Shown: positions 38,469 to 51,634 of the stretch, in pieces
How the letters are laid out: each line of letters begins with the position of its first letter
Position numbering within the stretch: the first letter of the stretch is position 1
Assembly (NCBI GenBank): GCA_963920665.1
Contig: OY987267.1
Location: 23,126,001-23,190,000, forward strand
Length of the DNA: 64,000 nt
DNA from: Straminergon stramineum
Taxonomy: Eukaryota; Streptophyta; Bryopsida; Hypnales; Calliergonaceae
Reading direction: 5' to 3'
Program-made: the position numbers and the translations under genes
Notes under the pieces: model-generated
Database searches by the model: none
The model's input: only the letters and a program-made list of their open reading frames with translations
What the model was told of the DNA's origin: nothing

Positions 38469-39395
38469 TCCCTAAAGAAGGACCAAGGTGTGTTTTTTGG
38501 CAATATAAATTTTTTAGGTAGGTATGTGTGACTAGAGATTCTCATGTTTTTGGCCCAAAATTGAATTGAAGGTGTGGACGAGGAATATCTCTCATATGCA
38601 CTAAATTTCAGGGCATTTGGAAATATGAGTCAAAAGTTATGGCCTAATACGTAGTTTGTTTCTCAACTCAAGTAGTCTGGGCAAATCTGAAAAAATCATT
38701 TTTTTCAAAAATAAAAATTTGAAATTGATTTTCTAGATTTCTATATACATAGAAAGCTTTGAATCATTCCAATTTGATCAATGAGTCAAAAGTTATGAGA
38801 TCTTTTAGTTTGTGTGCAAGTATAGATTCTCTACTCTAAAATAAACTTTGAAGTCCTTTATTTAACTCAATTTTCAATATTTTTTGAAAAAAATAAAAAA
38901 ATAAGATGTAGATTGTTTATTGCAACATTACAACCATTGGGATTGGGATTTTTCAATTCCATTAATAAATTGTTAACAATTTTGTATTTTGAATCATTCT
39001 CTACATCTTTCTACTTACTATTTTTTTCCTATATGTTGTACAAATCCAAATGATCTGAAAATTTTCAAGCATGTAGCCAACTTGCATTGAAGAATGAATC
39101 TAAAGAAGCACCACCATTTTGGAGATTTTTTCATACAAATGTTACCTTGTGAAGTGTAGCTGCCCGTTTTTTCACAGGGCCCAAAAAAGGATTTTTGTCA
39201 TTTCAAATGTTAATATCTTGCAATCTACATAGTGGATTTTTCTGAAATTTTTTCCACATCTTCTCAATCTAGTCTAATACAAGATCCTATGGTTACATGT
39301 GTCCACAAATGATATTTAAAAAAAAATGGTACTTGTCCTAGAAATGACAATTTTTGAGGGTTTTGGGTGATGATATAATTAAGGAACTTTAGGGG
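38469..39395. mobile_element. TTAA-flanked 0.9-kb element (927 bp)
   Basis: Starts TCCCTAAAGAAGGACC after TTTA (38465-38468); ends CTTTAGGGG before TTAA (39396-39399). It is the inverted relative of 42393-43319, also 927 bp, and similar over the full length. Left target copy has one change. Confidence 0.8.
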
Positions 39396-39399
39396 TTAA

Positions 39400-39920
39400 A
39401 AATTAACCTCACTTTGTATAGAGTCAAAGGATATTAAGGCTACATGAATGTTTTACATTACTGCATAAGAGGCTTCAATTGAATGCGTTGCATTTTTCAA
39501 TAAAACTAATGGAACACAAATGTGTCATCATTCTCCAATCTTTATCATAAGGATTCCAAGGTTTCCAATTTCAATTAGAATCTTAATTTCAACTTGTTCC
39601 CCTTGCATTTGAGTCCTTCTCTACCTCTTTTCATAATCTTTTTTTTACTTTAATCCCTAAAGGATCTAGTGTCCCATGATGGGGCACTACAAGATTTGTA
39701 TAGGTTCTTTAGATCTATACTTTTAACATGATTTTTTGAAACTTTTTTCGAAGATAAGGAAAATATATAAATTTGATCGGAATATAATATTTTTATTCCA
39801 ATTGGTGCATGGGATCAAAAGTTATATCACACTAAGCTCAAAAAACAATTTGCGAGGCAACACGACAAAATCACAAAACCTCAAAATAAAATTGTCAATT
39901 TTTTTGTTTTTCATAGAAAA
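39400..39920. other. spacer with a solitary TTAA-family end
   Basis: TTAA at 39650-39653 followed by TCCCTAAAGGATC looks like a left element end. I could not find its partner; the Stowaway-like insertion lies inside this sequence. No gene. Confidence 0.4.
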
Positions 39921-39922
39921 TA

Positions 39923-40577
39923 CTCCCTCCATCCCATAATGATCTTCTTGTTGGCATGGATTTGATGTTCTAGAAAGATCTTCATAGTGTGATGTGAGAG
40001 TAAGGGCCCCCAAAAATAAAGTCTTGGGAATTTTATAATCTTTTACTATAGTTTGGCCAGAGTATTTTACTATAGATTGGTAGTTTTTTTTAAGCCTTGT
40101 CCAAGCTCACCCCATCTTTCTTCCAAAGTGGCCCCATCCCACTTCCAATCAAAACTTAGAACCTAATTTCCTTCCCTAGCACCACACCTAATTCAAATAG
40201 ATTGTATGGTGGATGTTGCATACACTCATTGATCTAGATAATTTAGCCATACTACATGGCCTACTTGGACATCACTTCATAATATTCAAATCATAGTCTA
40301 TTAGCGTGGAATTATAAAGGTAGCCTACTACAACACAAGAATTACACCACGTTGGCCAAATCATTGGCTAGTCTTGTTCCTTCACAAGGTTCCTAAAATC
40401 ACACTTTTTAGCAACACATAACTACATTTTGGAAATTAATCTGGAATTAAAATTTCTACGACGCTAGGATAGTATTGAACTCTACTAGCATGTCAAAATG
40501 GATTTAAAAAATTATTATTTTCAAGCTTAATCTAGAACGTTTTTTCTAACATAGGGATCATTTTGGGACGGAGGGAG
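39923..40577. mobile_element. Stowaway-like MITE (Tc1/mariner type), 655 bp
   Basis: Begins CTCCCTCCATCCCATAATGA and ends with the inverse of CTCCCTCCGTCCCAAAATGA, flanked by TA on both sides (39921-39922, 40578-40579). Both the terminal sequence and the TA target match plant Stowaway elements. It is longer than most Stowaways; no transposase frame. Confidence 0.85.
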
Positions 40578-40579
40578 TA

Positions 40580-41781
40580 CTTTTTCCTACATTCCATTCC
40601 ATTTGATTCATTCCATTTGGACTAGTTATGAGAAAATTATAAAGAATTTTTTTTAAAAACCCTCAAGATTCTCAACTCAATTCTTCAACACAATTTTTAA
40701 AATTCAAAATCTGTTTTGCAAAATAATTTAAGTTAAAAAAGATTCAAAGCCAAAAATTCTAATCATGGAAGGAGCAAAAAGACTTATTTCTTCACTTTAG
40801 ATGCAAATATATTGCAATCAATGCGATCAAATTTTCTGAAATTTCTCTGGCAACATTATGCCAAATTGGACCATTTTAAAAACAAATCTCTTTTTTTCTT
40901 TCGATAAAAGTAGTCTTCTTTTGCTAGGAATTTTTTCATTTCTATTAAAAATATATATGAAATTGTCCAACTTGGATGAAAAAGTGCATGTATATAATTG
41001 AAAAGTGCTTTTGGTCCAAAAGCTATATGAATGTGGAAATATAGTGCTTCACTCGAATTTGAAGATCACCATCTCATCACTATCCACTCAAAAGACAGAA
41101 CACTTCCTATTGAATTAATTAGCCCCCCCTCCCCCCCAAAATTAGTAGCCATTGATTGTTTTTGAAAAAAAATAAAAACACCCCCCTTCCCTACCATTGA
41201 TCTTGATACAAATATTATGATACTGTATGTATACCATACATATACCATATACCATATATATATGGATATGGATACGGTAAACACATATGGAAAACGGGTA
41301 TTGAATATTGATTATGTATTGAATACATAATGTATATTGTATACATACTAATTTCTGAATACGTATTGAATATGTTGATATAACCCATATAAGTAAGCGT
41401 GGGAGTAGCTTCTTTGAAAAAAATTGGTAAGAGGGATAATAAAATTAAAAAAAACAACAATCCCACTCTCTTGTAGGTGGATACATATCCTCACTATCCA
41501 CTCAAAAGACAGCGTCACATAGATCACTATCCCCAAAGTACAAAAAAATTCCCCTTGTAATGGAGATTGTCCATGTGTTTCAAAAATGAAAAAAAAAAGT
41601 ACAAAGAAAAAAGTTGATTGATGCATCTTTTGTACTTTTCAATATCATGTGAAATAAAAGAGAATTTTTGGTCCCGTATTAAGTAAAATTTAGTATTCAA
41701 TATATTATTCAAATACTCCATATAAATTTATATATTTTTGGTCTTTGCTGGGTTAGTCTAAATTGCTTTCAATATCATATG
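40580..41781. other. AT-rich spacer with TA-rich tract and a 22-bp direct repeat
   Basis: TCACTATCCACTCAAAAGAC(AG) occurs perfectly at 41077-41098 and 41491-41512. Between them is a TATAC/ATAT-rich tract (41215-41390) and a C-run. No gene. Confidence 0.45.
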
Positions 41782-41785
41782 TTAA

Positions 41786-43366
41786 TCTCTAAATGCCCAA
41801 GGCCATTTTTGAGCTTGTAGGAAATTGTTCTAAATTGAAACAAAAATACATCATTTTGATAGGTTGTATCATTTTTTATATTAGTAATTGTATAAATTCA
41901 AACTAGACATGTTAGAGATCACGTAGGAAAAGAAAACACAACAATATCACTTATGGATTGAAAGATTATAATGTTTGATCATGAGGGTGTTAAAATCTCA
42001 AAAGTGATTTGAAGTCCTTCAATCCTCTAATTTTCACATGTCAAATCTAAAAAGTTGGTCCCCCCCAAAATATGAAGTTAAAGGGCTTGACATGTGTAAC
42101 CTCAATCAAATTACAGCTTCTCAAAATCTATTCTACAATTTCTTTAAATGAAATTCAAATGTGATTTTTCTCCAAGATGTAGTCTATTTGAGGCTCATTT
42201 CCAAGAATCCCCCAACCCTATGGAAAGTCAAAATTGCAATGGACACCTTTGCACAAAATCTTTAATAGAAAAATCATAATCAATCATTTTCAAAATCAAA
42301 CTTTTTGATGCTAAAACTAGACTTCAAAAAGAATTTTTCAGAAATATAAAATTCTAAAAATAGCAACTTGGTTAGATTTTATCTAACTTTAACCCCTAAA
42401 ATTACTTGACTATGTTATCACCAAAACCCCTCAAAAACTGCCATTTCTAATACAAGTACCAAATTTTTGAAAAATATCATTTGTGGATACATGTAACCAT
42501 AGGATCTTGTATTAGACTAGATTGAGAAGATGTGGAAAAAATTTCAGAAAAATCCACTATGTAGATTGCAAGATATTAACATTTGAAATGACAAAAATCC
42601 TTTTTTGGGCCCTGTGAAAAAACGGGCAGCTACACTTCACAAGGTAACATTTGTATGAAAAAATCTCCAAAATGGTGGTGCTTCTTTAGATTCATTCTTC
42701 AATGCAAGTTGGCTACATGCTTGAAAATTTTCAGATCATTTGGATTTGTACAACATATAGGAAAAAAATAGTAAGTAGAAAGATGTAGAGAATGATTCAA
42801 AATACAAAATTGTTAACAATTTATTAATGGAATTGAAAAATCCCAATCCCAATGGTTGTAATGTTGCAATAAACAATCTACATCTAATGTTTTTATTTTT
42901 TTCAAAAAAATATTGAAAATTGAGTTAAATAAAGGACTTCAAAGGTTTATTTTGGAGTTGAGAATCTATACTTGCCCGCAAACTAAAAGATCTCATAACT
43001 TTTGACTCATTGATCAAATTGGAATGATTCAAAGCTTTCTATGTATATAGAAATCTAGAAAATCAATTTCAAATTTTTATTTTTGAAAAAAATGATTTTT
43101 TCAGATTTGCCCAGACTGCTTGAGTTGAGAAACAAACTACATATTAGGCCATAACTTTTGACTCATATTTCCAAATGCCCTGAAATTTAGTGCATATGAG
43201 AGATATTCCTTGTCCACACCTTCTATTAAAGTTTGGGCCAAAAACATGAAAATCTCTAGTCACACATACTTGCCCCCAAAAGTTATGTTGCCAAAAAACA
43301 CACCTTGGTCCTTTAGGGGTTAAAACATTGTCAACACCAAAATTTGGTGCCGCGGGCATTTTGGAG
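41786..43366. mobile_element. outer TTAA-flanked element, split by a nested copy
   Basis: TTAA at 41782-41785 and 43367-43370. Ends TCTCTAAATGCCC and, reverse-complemented, CTCCAAAATGCCC. The part 42000-42388 plus 43324-43366 matches 54600-55025, where the nested element is absent. About 650 bp without the insert. Confidence 0.7.
42393..43319. mobile_element. nested TTAA-flanked 0.9-kb element (927 bp)
   Basis: CCCCTAAAATTACTTG ... GGTCCTTTAGGGG with TTAA at 42389-42392 and 43320-43323. The related empty site at 54979-54982 has a single TCAA between matching flanks, supporting a 4-bp duplication. The open frame 43144-43494 crosses its end and is not a gene. Confidence 0.88.
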
Positions 43367-43511
43367 TTAATTCTAGTAGCATTGTAGCAATTTAATGATT
43401 GTAAAAAAGACTTGAATGTCTTATTTTCTATATGATAATTCCAACAATAGTTTTTTTGGCTATGGGTTTTGTGTTGTACCAGCAAAAATTCCAATATCCA
43501 TACTTGAAGTT

Positions 43512-43755
43512 AGGTTGTTTGTTTTGTTTTGTTTGTTTGTAACATTGAGATCTCTTGGACCATGGGGCCCCCGTCTACGTGCTTGGTACCATCGGAAAGC
43601 CCTCAGTGAGGAGGGGTGTAAGGGCTTCGTTTTGTGGTGTTTGGATCTACAATGTGAAAGCTATTGAATTTTGAAGTTTTCATGAACAAAAAAATTAGAA
43701 AAACACTTTTACTTTTATTTTGACTGTGGCAACAACATAGGGCACACTAGTTCAT
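43512..43755. repeat. dispersed 244-bp repeat, copy 1
   Basis: Matches 54196-54438 in the same orientation, from AGGTTGTTT through TTGAGATCTC, GGAAAGCCC and GGAGGGGTG to GGCACACTAGTT. Moderately diverged; class unknown. Confidence 0.65.
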
Positions 43756-44817
43756 AACTAAGGTATAATGTATAATTATCCCATAAACGTCTAGATTCAT
43801 CTCTAAAATTGACACTTTGAGATAAATCATTATAAAGTGTTGTTTGGAAGTATATTTTGGAATTGATATACAAAGAAAAGTTGTAGACTGAGAGTTCTAG
43901 ATTCCACCCATAAAGTGAGATTCACCAATACTCTTACCAACATTTTTTTTTAAATTTAAAAGGAAAAATTGGAAATTTCTTCTAAATTCAATTACATCAT
44001 TTTTGGAGTAAAATTTGTTGAAATGAATTTGAAATGAGGTTCTCTTCACATAGTGATTTTTAGAAATTTTTATGCTCTTAAAATCTATGACCTCATTTTG
44101 GCAAATCCAATTTTGAACTAGAGTCAAAACAATTTTGGCTTGGTCAACCACTTGACATCCTTGCACAATGCACATTGGTAATTTTAGAAAATTATGTATT
44201 TTAGTAACACCAAATCCAATCCTTGAACAGGACAATAACTTGATAAAGTATCTCCACAAATTAGAATAACTTTCATCCAAGCAGTTAGGAAGATGAAACT
44301 TTAGATTGAATCTACTCATCGTCTAGAAAATGGACGTCGGAGCGCTTAGGGGTTACATAGGGCAATTGTTTGAATAGTTTGTAAAATTTTCACATTTCCC
44401 ATGTAGATGTTGTTTTGTTTTACTTTTTGGAGGTTTTAAAACTACATTGAGTTTATTTTAACCTATTTATTAGGATTTCCAAACCTCAAAATTCTCCTTC
44501 ACCAAGACAATCCTCTAAGATATTAATGTATTTTTATAAGTTCTAAACTGCACTATAATGAAGAAATACTTACTCAAACAAGTGAAGAATGGCACAATTA
44601 TTATGCCTAGTAACATATAATGGTATATAACTTCAAACTCTCTCCTCTAAACAATGCTCTCACCCTCTCCTTCTCAAGTCAAATATCTCTTTAACATGGA
44701 TGGACAAGGCCTATGATGAAACTAGTCAGCCAAAAAATTGTCAAAGTTTTGGATGAATACATGCATTCTTTGTTTCTATGGCTTCTCTCAAATTCATTCA
44801 TCCTCCATTTTTGGTTG
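43756..44817. other. AT-rich spacer
   Basis: No gene. CTTAGGGG followed by TTAC at about 44346-44355 resembles a lone TTAA-family right end. Confidence 0.4.
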
Positions 44818-44820
44818 ACT

Positions 44821-45013
44821 CACTACAAGAAAAAGGGGTGTTTTCAATATAGTCCTAGACATATAGTCCTACAAGTAATGACCTTAAAGGGGTGTTTTCA
44901 GTAAAAAAATATTACTAAACCCACATGTATTTCTAATAAATTTTTACTAAAAATACGCCTTTAAGGTCGTTACTTGTAGGACTATACTGTAAACACCCCT
45001 TTCACTTGTAGTG
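44821..45013. mobile_element. CACTA-type MITE, 193 bp
   Basis: Starts CACTACAAGAAAAAGGGGTG and ends with the inverse of CACTACAAGTGAAAGGGGTG, the signature termini of plant CACTA (En/Spm) transposons. A 3-bp target duplication ACT flanks it (44818-44820, 45014-45016). The interior repeats AGGGGTGTTTTCAGTA-like units and is otherwise one inverted repeat; non-coding. Confidence 0.92.
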
Positions 45014-45016
45014 ACT

Positions 45017-46631
45017 AGATGTTTCAAGTTTAAGTTAACCCTTCCCTCCCTTTGCAATCAAATCACTCTAGTATATATAATTAAAATAGAAAAAACTAAA
45101 CCTTATAGTTATTACTAATATTGGAAGTGAGCTTGATAGGTGGTGGTGCCCAAAAGAGATATGATGAAGCATGCAAGGACAATTTCCAAGGAGATAAAAG
45201 TTGGAAGGATGAAAATGACAAAAATGAGAATAAACAAATATGATAACAAAGATCAACCTCTAATAGTTTGTGGGTGCCATATGTATGGTATCATATTTGA
45301 CTCCTGATATATGAATTGTGCACTAAAATATGGAAAAATATACACCATTGGATTGATAATTCAACGCTTTTCATCTTTCATTTGGATATCATTTTAAATC
45401 TAAACTTTATCATGCTCAAATATGACAACAACCATGTAGAATACATGACCGTTTTGCAACTCTTGAGATATATAGGAGATGCAATAATTATCCAAATTGG
45501 GAGTGGCATATTTTATTGAATTTGGTTTAGTATGAATACAAATTTTTTTCACTATCATATACCTCAATTCATGCATTTTGTGTGTAAAATACACAAAAAA
45601 AATGCAATGTTGCTTTATGGATTGGGCATTCTAAACCTTTAAGGGTTAAGAATTGAAATGATATATTTTACAAATTATTGATGTTAACGTAGATGAAGTA
45701 AGTCTGGTGTCAACAATATAGTATCGTAATAAAAAGTGAATGAAGGGTAACTAATTGAATGGAAAACATCTAAATGTTTGCAATTTTGTGAAATGGATAG
45801 AAATTGGCAATAAAAAGGGAAATTATTCAATATGCTTTTAACCATGTTCTATTAACTCAAGCCCTTTACAAGTTCAAGATTACCCCCTAAAAGTCCAAGT
45901 GTTCAAATTTTGAACAATAAATGAATGCAAACACAACCCAAGAACATAAGGAAAAATGTTTTTTTTAATTCATCAATTTTTTTTTGAAGATTCATGAATT
46001 AGTTTTTTAATATTTGTACAATACAAATTCTAGAGACTTTGCCTAATATTTTATCATTCAATAGGTGTTGGTAGGTCAAGATTGAAGAAGTAACTTTTTT
46101 AGTTCAAAAAATGACCCTTCAAAAACATCTTGAATAAAATAAAATAAATTTAATTTAAAAAAACACTATGATTAGAATTTAAAAATTTGAACTTCAAGGG
46201 AAAAAATTCTTGTAAAAATCACAAATATTCAATCTACAATCAATATTAGAAGGAATTTTCAATTTTTGGCTTCAAATTTTATTGAAAAATATTGGTTTAT
46301 GTACTAGTTGATCTTACCATGCGGATACACTCTACGAATCATATTTTTCAACTATTTTTTTAGAATCATCATTAAATTTTTCTTCTAATTTTCATTTTGC
46401 AATACATCTCTACAACTTTTGAAATTTAAACTCCCCTCTAGTCCTTAACCCTTGAAGGAAATGCAAAAGCAATGGAGTCCTTGACATATGCAAAAATCCA
46501 TATTTGACAAGGGAAACAATTGTATTGGACATCAAAATGATTTAAGTATAGTTATGCCATGGATCAATGCAGATTGTTTGATTTTGGAGAAAAAATTAGG
46601 GCTACAAGATATATTCTATAGCTCATATGAG
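45017..46631. other. AT-rich spacer with solitary TTAA-family ends
   Basis: ACCTTTAAGGG before TTAA (45646-45649) and TTAA (46445-46448) before CCCTTGAAGG look like unpaired element ends. No gene. Confidence 0.4.
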
Positions 46632-46635
46632 TTAA

Positions 46636-47583
46636 CCCCTAAATGTATTTGACTATGTTTTCACCAAAAACGCTCCAAAACTGTCATCTCTAGTACAAGT
46701 ACGAAATTTTAGAAAAAATACATTTTTGGACAAATATAACCGTAGGATCTTGTAGTAAGCTGGTTTGGGAAGATGTGAAAAAAATTTCAGAAATTTCCAC
46801 CGTTTGGATTGCAAGATATTAGCATTTGAAGTGACAAAAAAAAATTTTGGCCCTGCAAATTCCGGGCAGCTGCACTCCACAAGGTCAGATTATTATGAAA
46901 AAATGTCCAAAATGGTTGTAACTCTTTGGATTCATTTTTCAAGTCATGTTGGCTATATGCTTGAAAAATTTTAGATCATTTGGAATTGTAAAACATATAG
47001 GAAAAAAATAGTAAGTTGAAAGAAGTAGAGAATGATTCAAAATACTAAATTGTTTATAATTTATTTATGGAATTGAAAAATGCCAATCCCAATGGTGAAA
47101 TTGTTGTAATAAAAAATCTACACCTCACATTTTTATTTTTTTCCAAAAATATTAAAAATTGAGTGAGATAAAGGTCTTCCAAGTTTATTTTAGAGTAGAG
47201 ATTCCATAACTACCCACAAACTACCCACAACTAAAAGTCTTCATAACTTTCATCTCATAAATCAAAATGGAATGATTCAAAGCTTTCCATATATATATAA
47301 AAATAAATTAGGAAAATAAATTTCAAATTTTTATTTTAAAAAAAAGTGATTTTTAAAGAAGTTTTTTTTGCTGCCCAGGCTACCTGCCAAGCAATGAAAT
47401 TAACATATCATACAATAACTTCTTAACCATGTATTCAAAAGTTATGAAAATTATTGGGTCTTAAAGCTACTCCTTGGGCACATGTTGTGCGAAAATTTCA
47501 AAGAAAAAAAATAAAGATTCCATTCGTAGTAAGCTGCCCGAAATCGCTATGTTGCTAGAAAACACCGTTTGGTCCTTTAGGGG
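46636..47583. mobile_element. TTAA-flanked 0.9-kb element (948 bp)
   Basis: TTAA at 46632-46635 and 47584-47587; ends CCCCTAAATGTATTTG and GGTCCTTTAGGG. Similar end to end to 49001-49943. A short open frame at 46765-46974 is shared with that copy but looks like a chance frame in repeat DNA. Confidence 0.85.
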
Positions 47584-47587
47584 TTAA

Positions 47588-48996
47588 ATACAATAAATTC
47601 ATTGAAGCATGTGAGATTAGGTAGAGGTACATTCAAATATGAAGACATGATTGCATACTTAGGTCAAGGTTGCAATACTTTCAAAAGTTGACTAACATAA
47701 CATTGAATCATTGTATATTCTTTTACTTGCTAATCACTTCTATCCCTAAATGCAATCATTGTAAAATACTCATGCATTTGTAAAACCACTCTTGCAACTA
47801 GCACAATATGTATGCAACACAAAAATCCACAAGTGATTTGGACCAACCTTCCATGTTCCACACCTTGACAAAGTGACAAATACAAATATCATAATTAGTT
47901 TATGCATCGTTTCCATTGATATGTTTTGAGTTTACAAAAAACATTAAAGTCAATTGGAATTTAATTGCACCTTCAAATACATCTTCTTATCCTAAAGTGT
48001 ACCACAAGGACAATTTTTTCAACATCTTTAGGAGTAAATACCCTATGAGATGGGGTGTCCAATACTTGGATTGTTCCAATGGTGTCTTTTAATACACTGA
48101 TATATGTTGATTTTTTTTAATGTACCATAAAGAACTTTTCTTTGAGAGAGAAAAAATGGATTCACTTGCAAGAAAAAATTACAACTCATAGCAAGACCAT
48201 GGAGAACATTTCAAAGTAGGAATAATTTTATCCATTCCAACTTCAAAATTTTTAAAAAATTTCAAGAAGAGTTAGAGTCAAAGATTATGTGCAATTTTAA
48301 TTTGTCTTTCAAGAAAACTAGTCAATTTTTTTTGAAGTGCACAATGCCTTCGAAAACCCAAATTAGAGCTTGCAATAACACTTTCAATTATGACCATTCC
48401 ACTTTACCCACTTTTTATCATTCACAATATTTGGTTAAAGATTATCTAGTTTCTTCGAGAGCTAGAGAGCCTTGAAATAAATTGGATGAACATGTCATTA
48501 TATTCATAGCGAGTTTTTGTGTATGAGATTGTGTCACAACCTCACATTTGATTAATTAATATAGTCACAATCACTAGTACAAATACATGTTCAGAAAACC
48601 ACTTCACATTATAGTTTTGTGTTAAATCCACTTTTAAAAAATGAAATAGTATTCTTTTTAGCCTAGATTTAGTATGAAATCATGGTCTAAAATGGTTTCT
48701 TCAGCATACATTCGTATTAGTGAATTAGTGAATCCCGGAAAAAAAGGATACTCTATGAGCACTCTCTCTCTCACTCAATATGTCAATGCCAAGGACTCAA
48801 TTAACAAAATATCAAGTATGATACAGGGGGTCTTGCACAAAATTTTTTATTTGAAATGCTTCACTATTTCTCTAATATATGATATTTCTTAATGTTTAAA
48901 ATATACATATCAATACTAAAACAAAACCTACAATTAATAATTGATATGAAACTTTCAATCCATTTGTATCCAAAGTTCATTATTTGTTCAACACCT
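47588..48996. other. AT-rich spacer
   Basis: No gene or paired element ends recognised. Confidence 0.4.
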
Positions 48997-49000
48997 TTAA

Positions 49001-49943
49001 CCCCTAAAGGTATTTGACTATGTTTTCACCAAAAATGCTCCAGAACTGTCATCTCTAGTACAAGTACCAAATTTTAGAAAAAAATACATTTTTGGACAAA
49101 TGTAACTGTAGGATCTTGCAGCAAGCTGTTTTGGGAAGATGTGAAAAACATCTCAGAAATTTCCTCCATTTGGATTGCAAGATATTAGCATTTGAAGTGA
49201 CGAAAAGCCATTTATTGGCCCTACAAAAATCCGGGCAGATGCACTCCACAAGGTCAGATCATTACGAAAAAATGTCCAAAATGGTTGTAACTCTTTGGAT
49301 TCATTCTTCAAGTCATGTTGGCTATATGCTTGAAAAATTTTAGATCATTTGGAATTGTAAAACATATAGGAAAAAATAGTAAGTTGAAAGAAGTAGAGAA
49401 TGATTCAAAATACTAAATTGTTAATAATTTATTTATGGAATTGAAAAATGTCAATCCCAATGGTTAAATTGTTGTAATAAACAATCTACACCTGAAATTT
49501 TAATTTTTTTCTAAAAATATTAAAAATTGAGTGAAATAAAGGTCTTCCAAGTTTATTTTAGAGTAGAGATTCCATTACTACCCACAAACTACCCACAACT
49601 AAAACTCTTCATAACTTTCATCTCATGAATCAAAATGGAATGATTCAAAGCTTTCCATGTATATATAAATCAGTAAAATAAATTTTAAATTTAAAAATTT
49701 AAAATAAACGATTTTTAAAGAAGTTTTTTTACTGCTTGGATTGCCCGCCAAGCAATGAAAACAACATATCATACAATAACTTTTTAACCATGTATTCAAA
49801 AGTTATGAAAATTGTTGGGTCTTAAAGCTACTCCTCAGGCACATGTCGTATGAAAATTTCAAAGGAAAAAAAAAAAATTCCATGTGTAGTGAGCTGCCCA
49901 AAATCGCTATATTGCCAAAAAACATTGTTTGGTCCTTCAGGGG
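49001..49943. mobile_element. TTAA-flanked 0.9-kb element (943 bp)
   Basis: TTAA at 48997-49000 and 49944-49947; ends CCCCTAAAGGTATTTG and GGTCCTTCAGGG. Same orientation as 46636-47583 and 42393-43319. Confidence 0.85.
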
Positions 49944-49947
49944 TTAA

Positions 49948-51634
49948 TGAACCTAATTGCCTTTTTGATCACCAAGCCATCTACTCAACTCTAAAGCCTT
50001 CTTATTAATCTTTTTGGACTACTTTGGTTATTAAAGCAACTTTCTATGTGCCAAATACACAACGTCCACCTGACATTAGGCTTGTTGTAATGTCCTCTAA
50101 AGAAATTAAGTAAAAACCAAATTTTCATTAAGCCCATGTCTCCACTTTAAAAAATAAAAATAAATGACCTCTCTCCCCCCTCCAAATGGAAAGCCAAAGT
50201 ATTAATAAAAGGAAAAAAAAGGGAGTAATTTTTTTGGAACATCCCTAAGATAGGTAGTAATTTAATTTTGTCTACTCTTGTAAAGTTTAAATCTTAGTTC
50301 ATGATAGAACTAACTAAAGCACCAGTTGTCTCCATGTCATTTTTGTACATCTAAAAAATGAGAGGTGCTAAACTAGTTCCATATACATATAAACAATTTG
50401 CAAATACAAAAGTATTACTACATATATAGTTCTGTCTTAGTCAATTAAAACATGAATATATTCAAATTAATGATTACTATTAGAAACCTGTGTTTCTAGT
50501 GATGTACCTTAATTTTTTGGAATGGATTTTAGATGATGTCCAATGCAATAAAACCATATTTTTATGTCAAAAAAATGCCAATGTAACATCAATGTTGACA
50601 TAAAACCATGTGTATGAGTATTTTTCACCAAGATGGCAAAAAGCACCCCTAGAAGAGTTCAGTGGGGAGTGTATACTACCCAGCCCTTGAAGCAATGGAA
50701 TTTTTTCATAATACTGTACATTATTATTTGTATACACTAGTTTTAGGATACTACTCAACCATTAATTGTTACCCTAGTTAAAATTTTATTTTTATTTTTA
50801 TTTTTATCATTGTGAACTTCCAATTCCTTCTACACTCATTTAATCAATTCTTTTTGGGCCATGAAAATTACACCACACACTTGTAAGCTCATGCTAACTA
50901 TATATGCAATAAGAATGGCTTATGAATTCATTGCCTTCCTAAGCACTAGGGATTTCATCCATGTGCTTGTAATGACTAAGAAGTTGACACCAACCGTTTG
51001 ATTAGAAGTTTTTAATGATTTAAATCACTTGTCACATCTCCATAGTCATGCACAAGTTCCATATAATACAATTAATCCTCCTAAGTGAATGTGTTTATCA
51101 TATGGCTGGAACTCCTATGCCATGACCTAGCTCTTAGCTACTCTTCTTCTTGCTAGAGTGCTCACTCATTCTTTATTTCCTTTTAAACTCTGTTAAGCAC
51201 TAGAGCGCCAATCTCCAGTAGACTTATCTCCTAATTATATGGCAAAATGGCCCTATTACATTGTCTAGCATTGCTTATGGGGCCAAGCACCATAAGATAT
51301 TACGGAATGACATGATCCAAACGCTACCCAATGCATAATGTAGTGGGAGACCTCCCCTCTCAAGCCTCCCATGATGTGAGAGCCTTGGCCTTCAAGTTTG
51401 GGCTTTGCCCTCACCTTCACGCTAGGGCTCTTACATCGTAGGAAGCCTTGGGGGGAGGCCTCCTACTATACATACAATAGAAGACACCACCTTGTTTGCC
51501 ATCCATTAATCTGTCATCCAAAATTGCAATAATTAATTCAAAGGTAGAAACATCCCACCCTTGCCCATGGCATGATTGCTTGGGCTTCCAAATTTCTTGT
51601 TTTGGGGCTATGCAATGGGTTGGTTCGAAGTAGA
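49948..51634. other. AT-rich spacer
   Basis: No gene. A patch near 51340-51480 has weak inverted character (GGGAGACCTCCCC... GGGGGGAGGCCTCC), perhaps another small palindromic element. Confidence 0.4.

Noticed and set aside
41215..41390. TA-rich tract as an origin or attachment site
   Set aside because: Simple TATAC/ATAT sequence is common in this AT-rich DNA and nothing else supports such a role.
43144..43494. 116-codon minus-strand frame
   Set aside because: It spans the junction between the nested element, the outer element and unrelated DNA.
46765..46974. short frame shared with 49092-49343
   Set aside because: Shared because both are copies of the same non-coding element; other copies do not keep it open.
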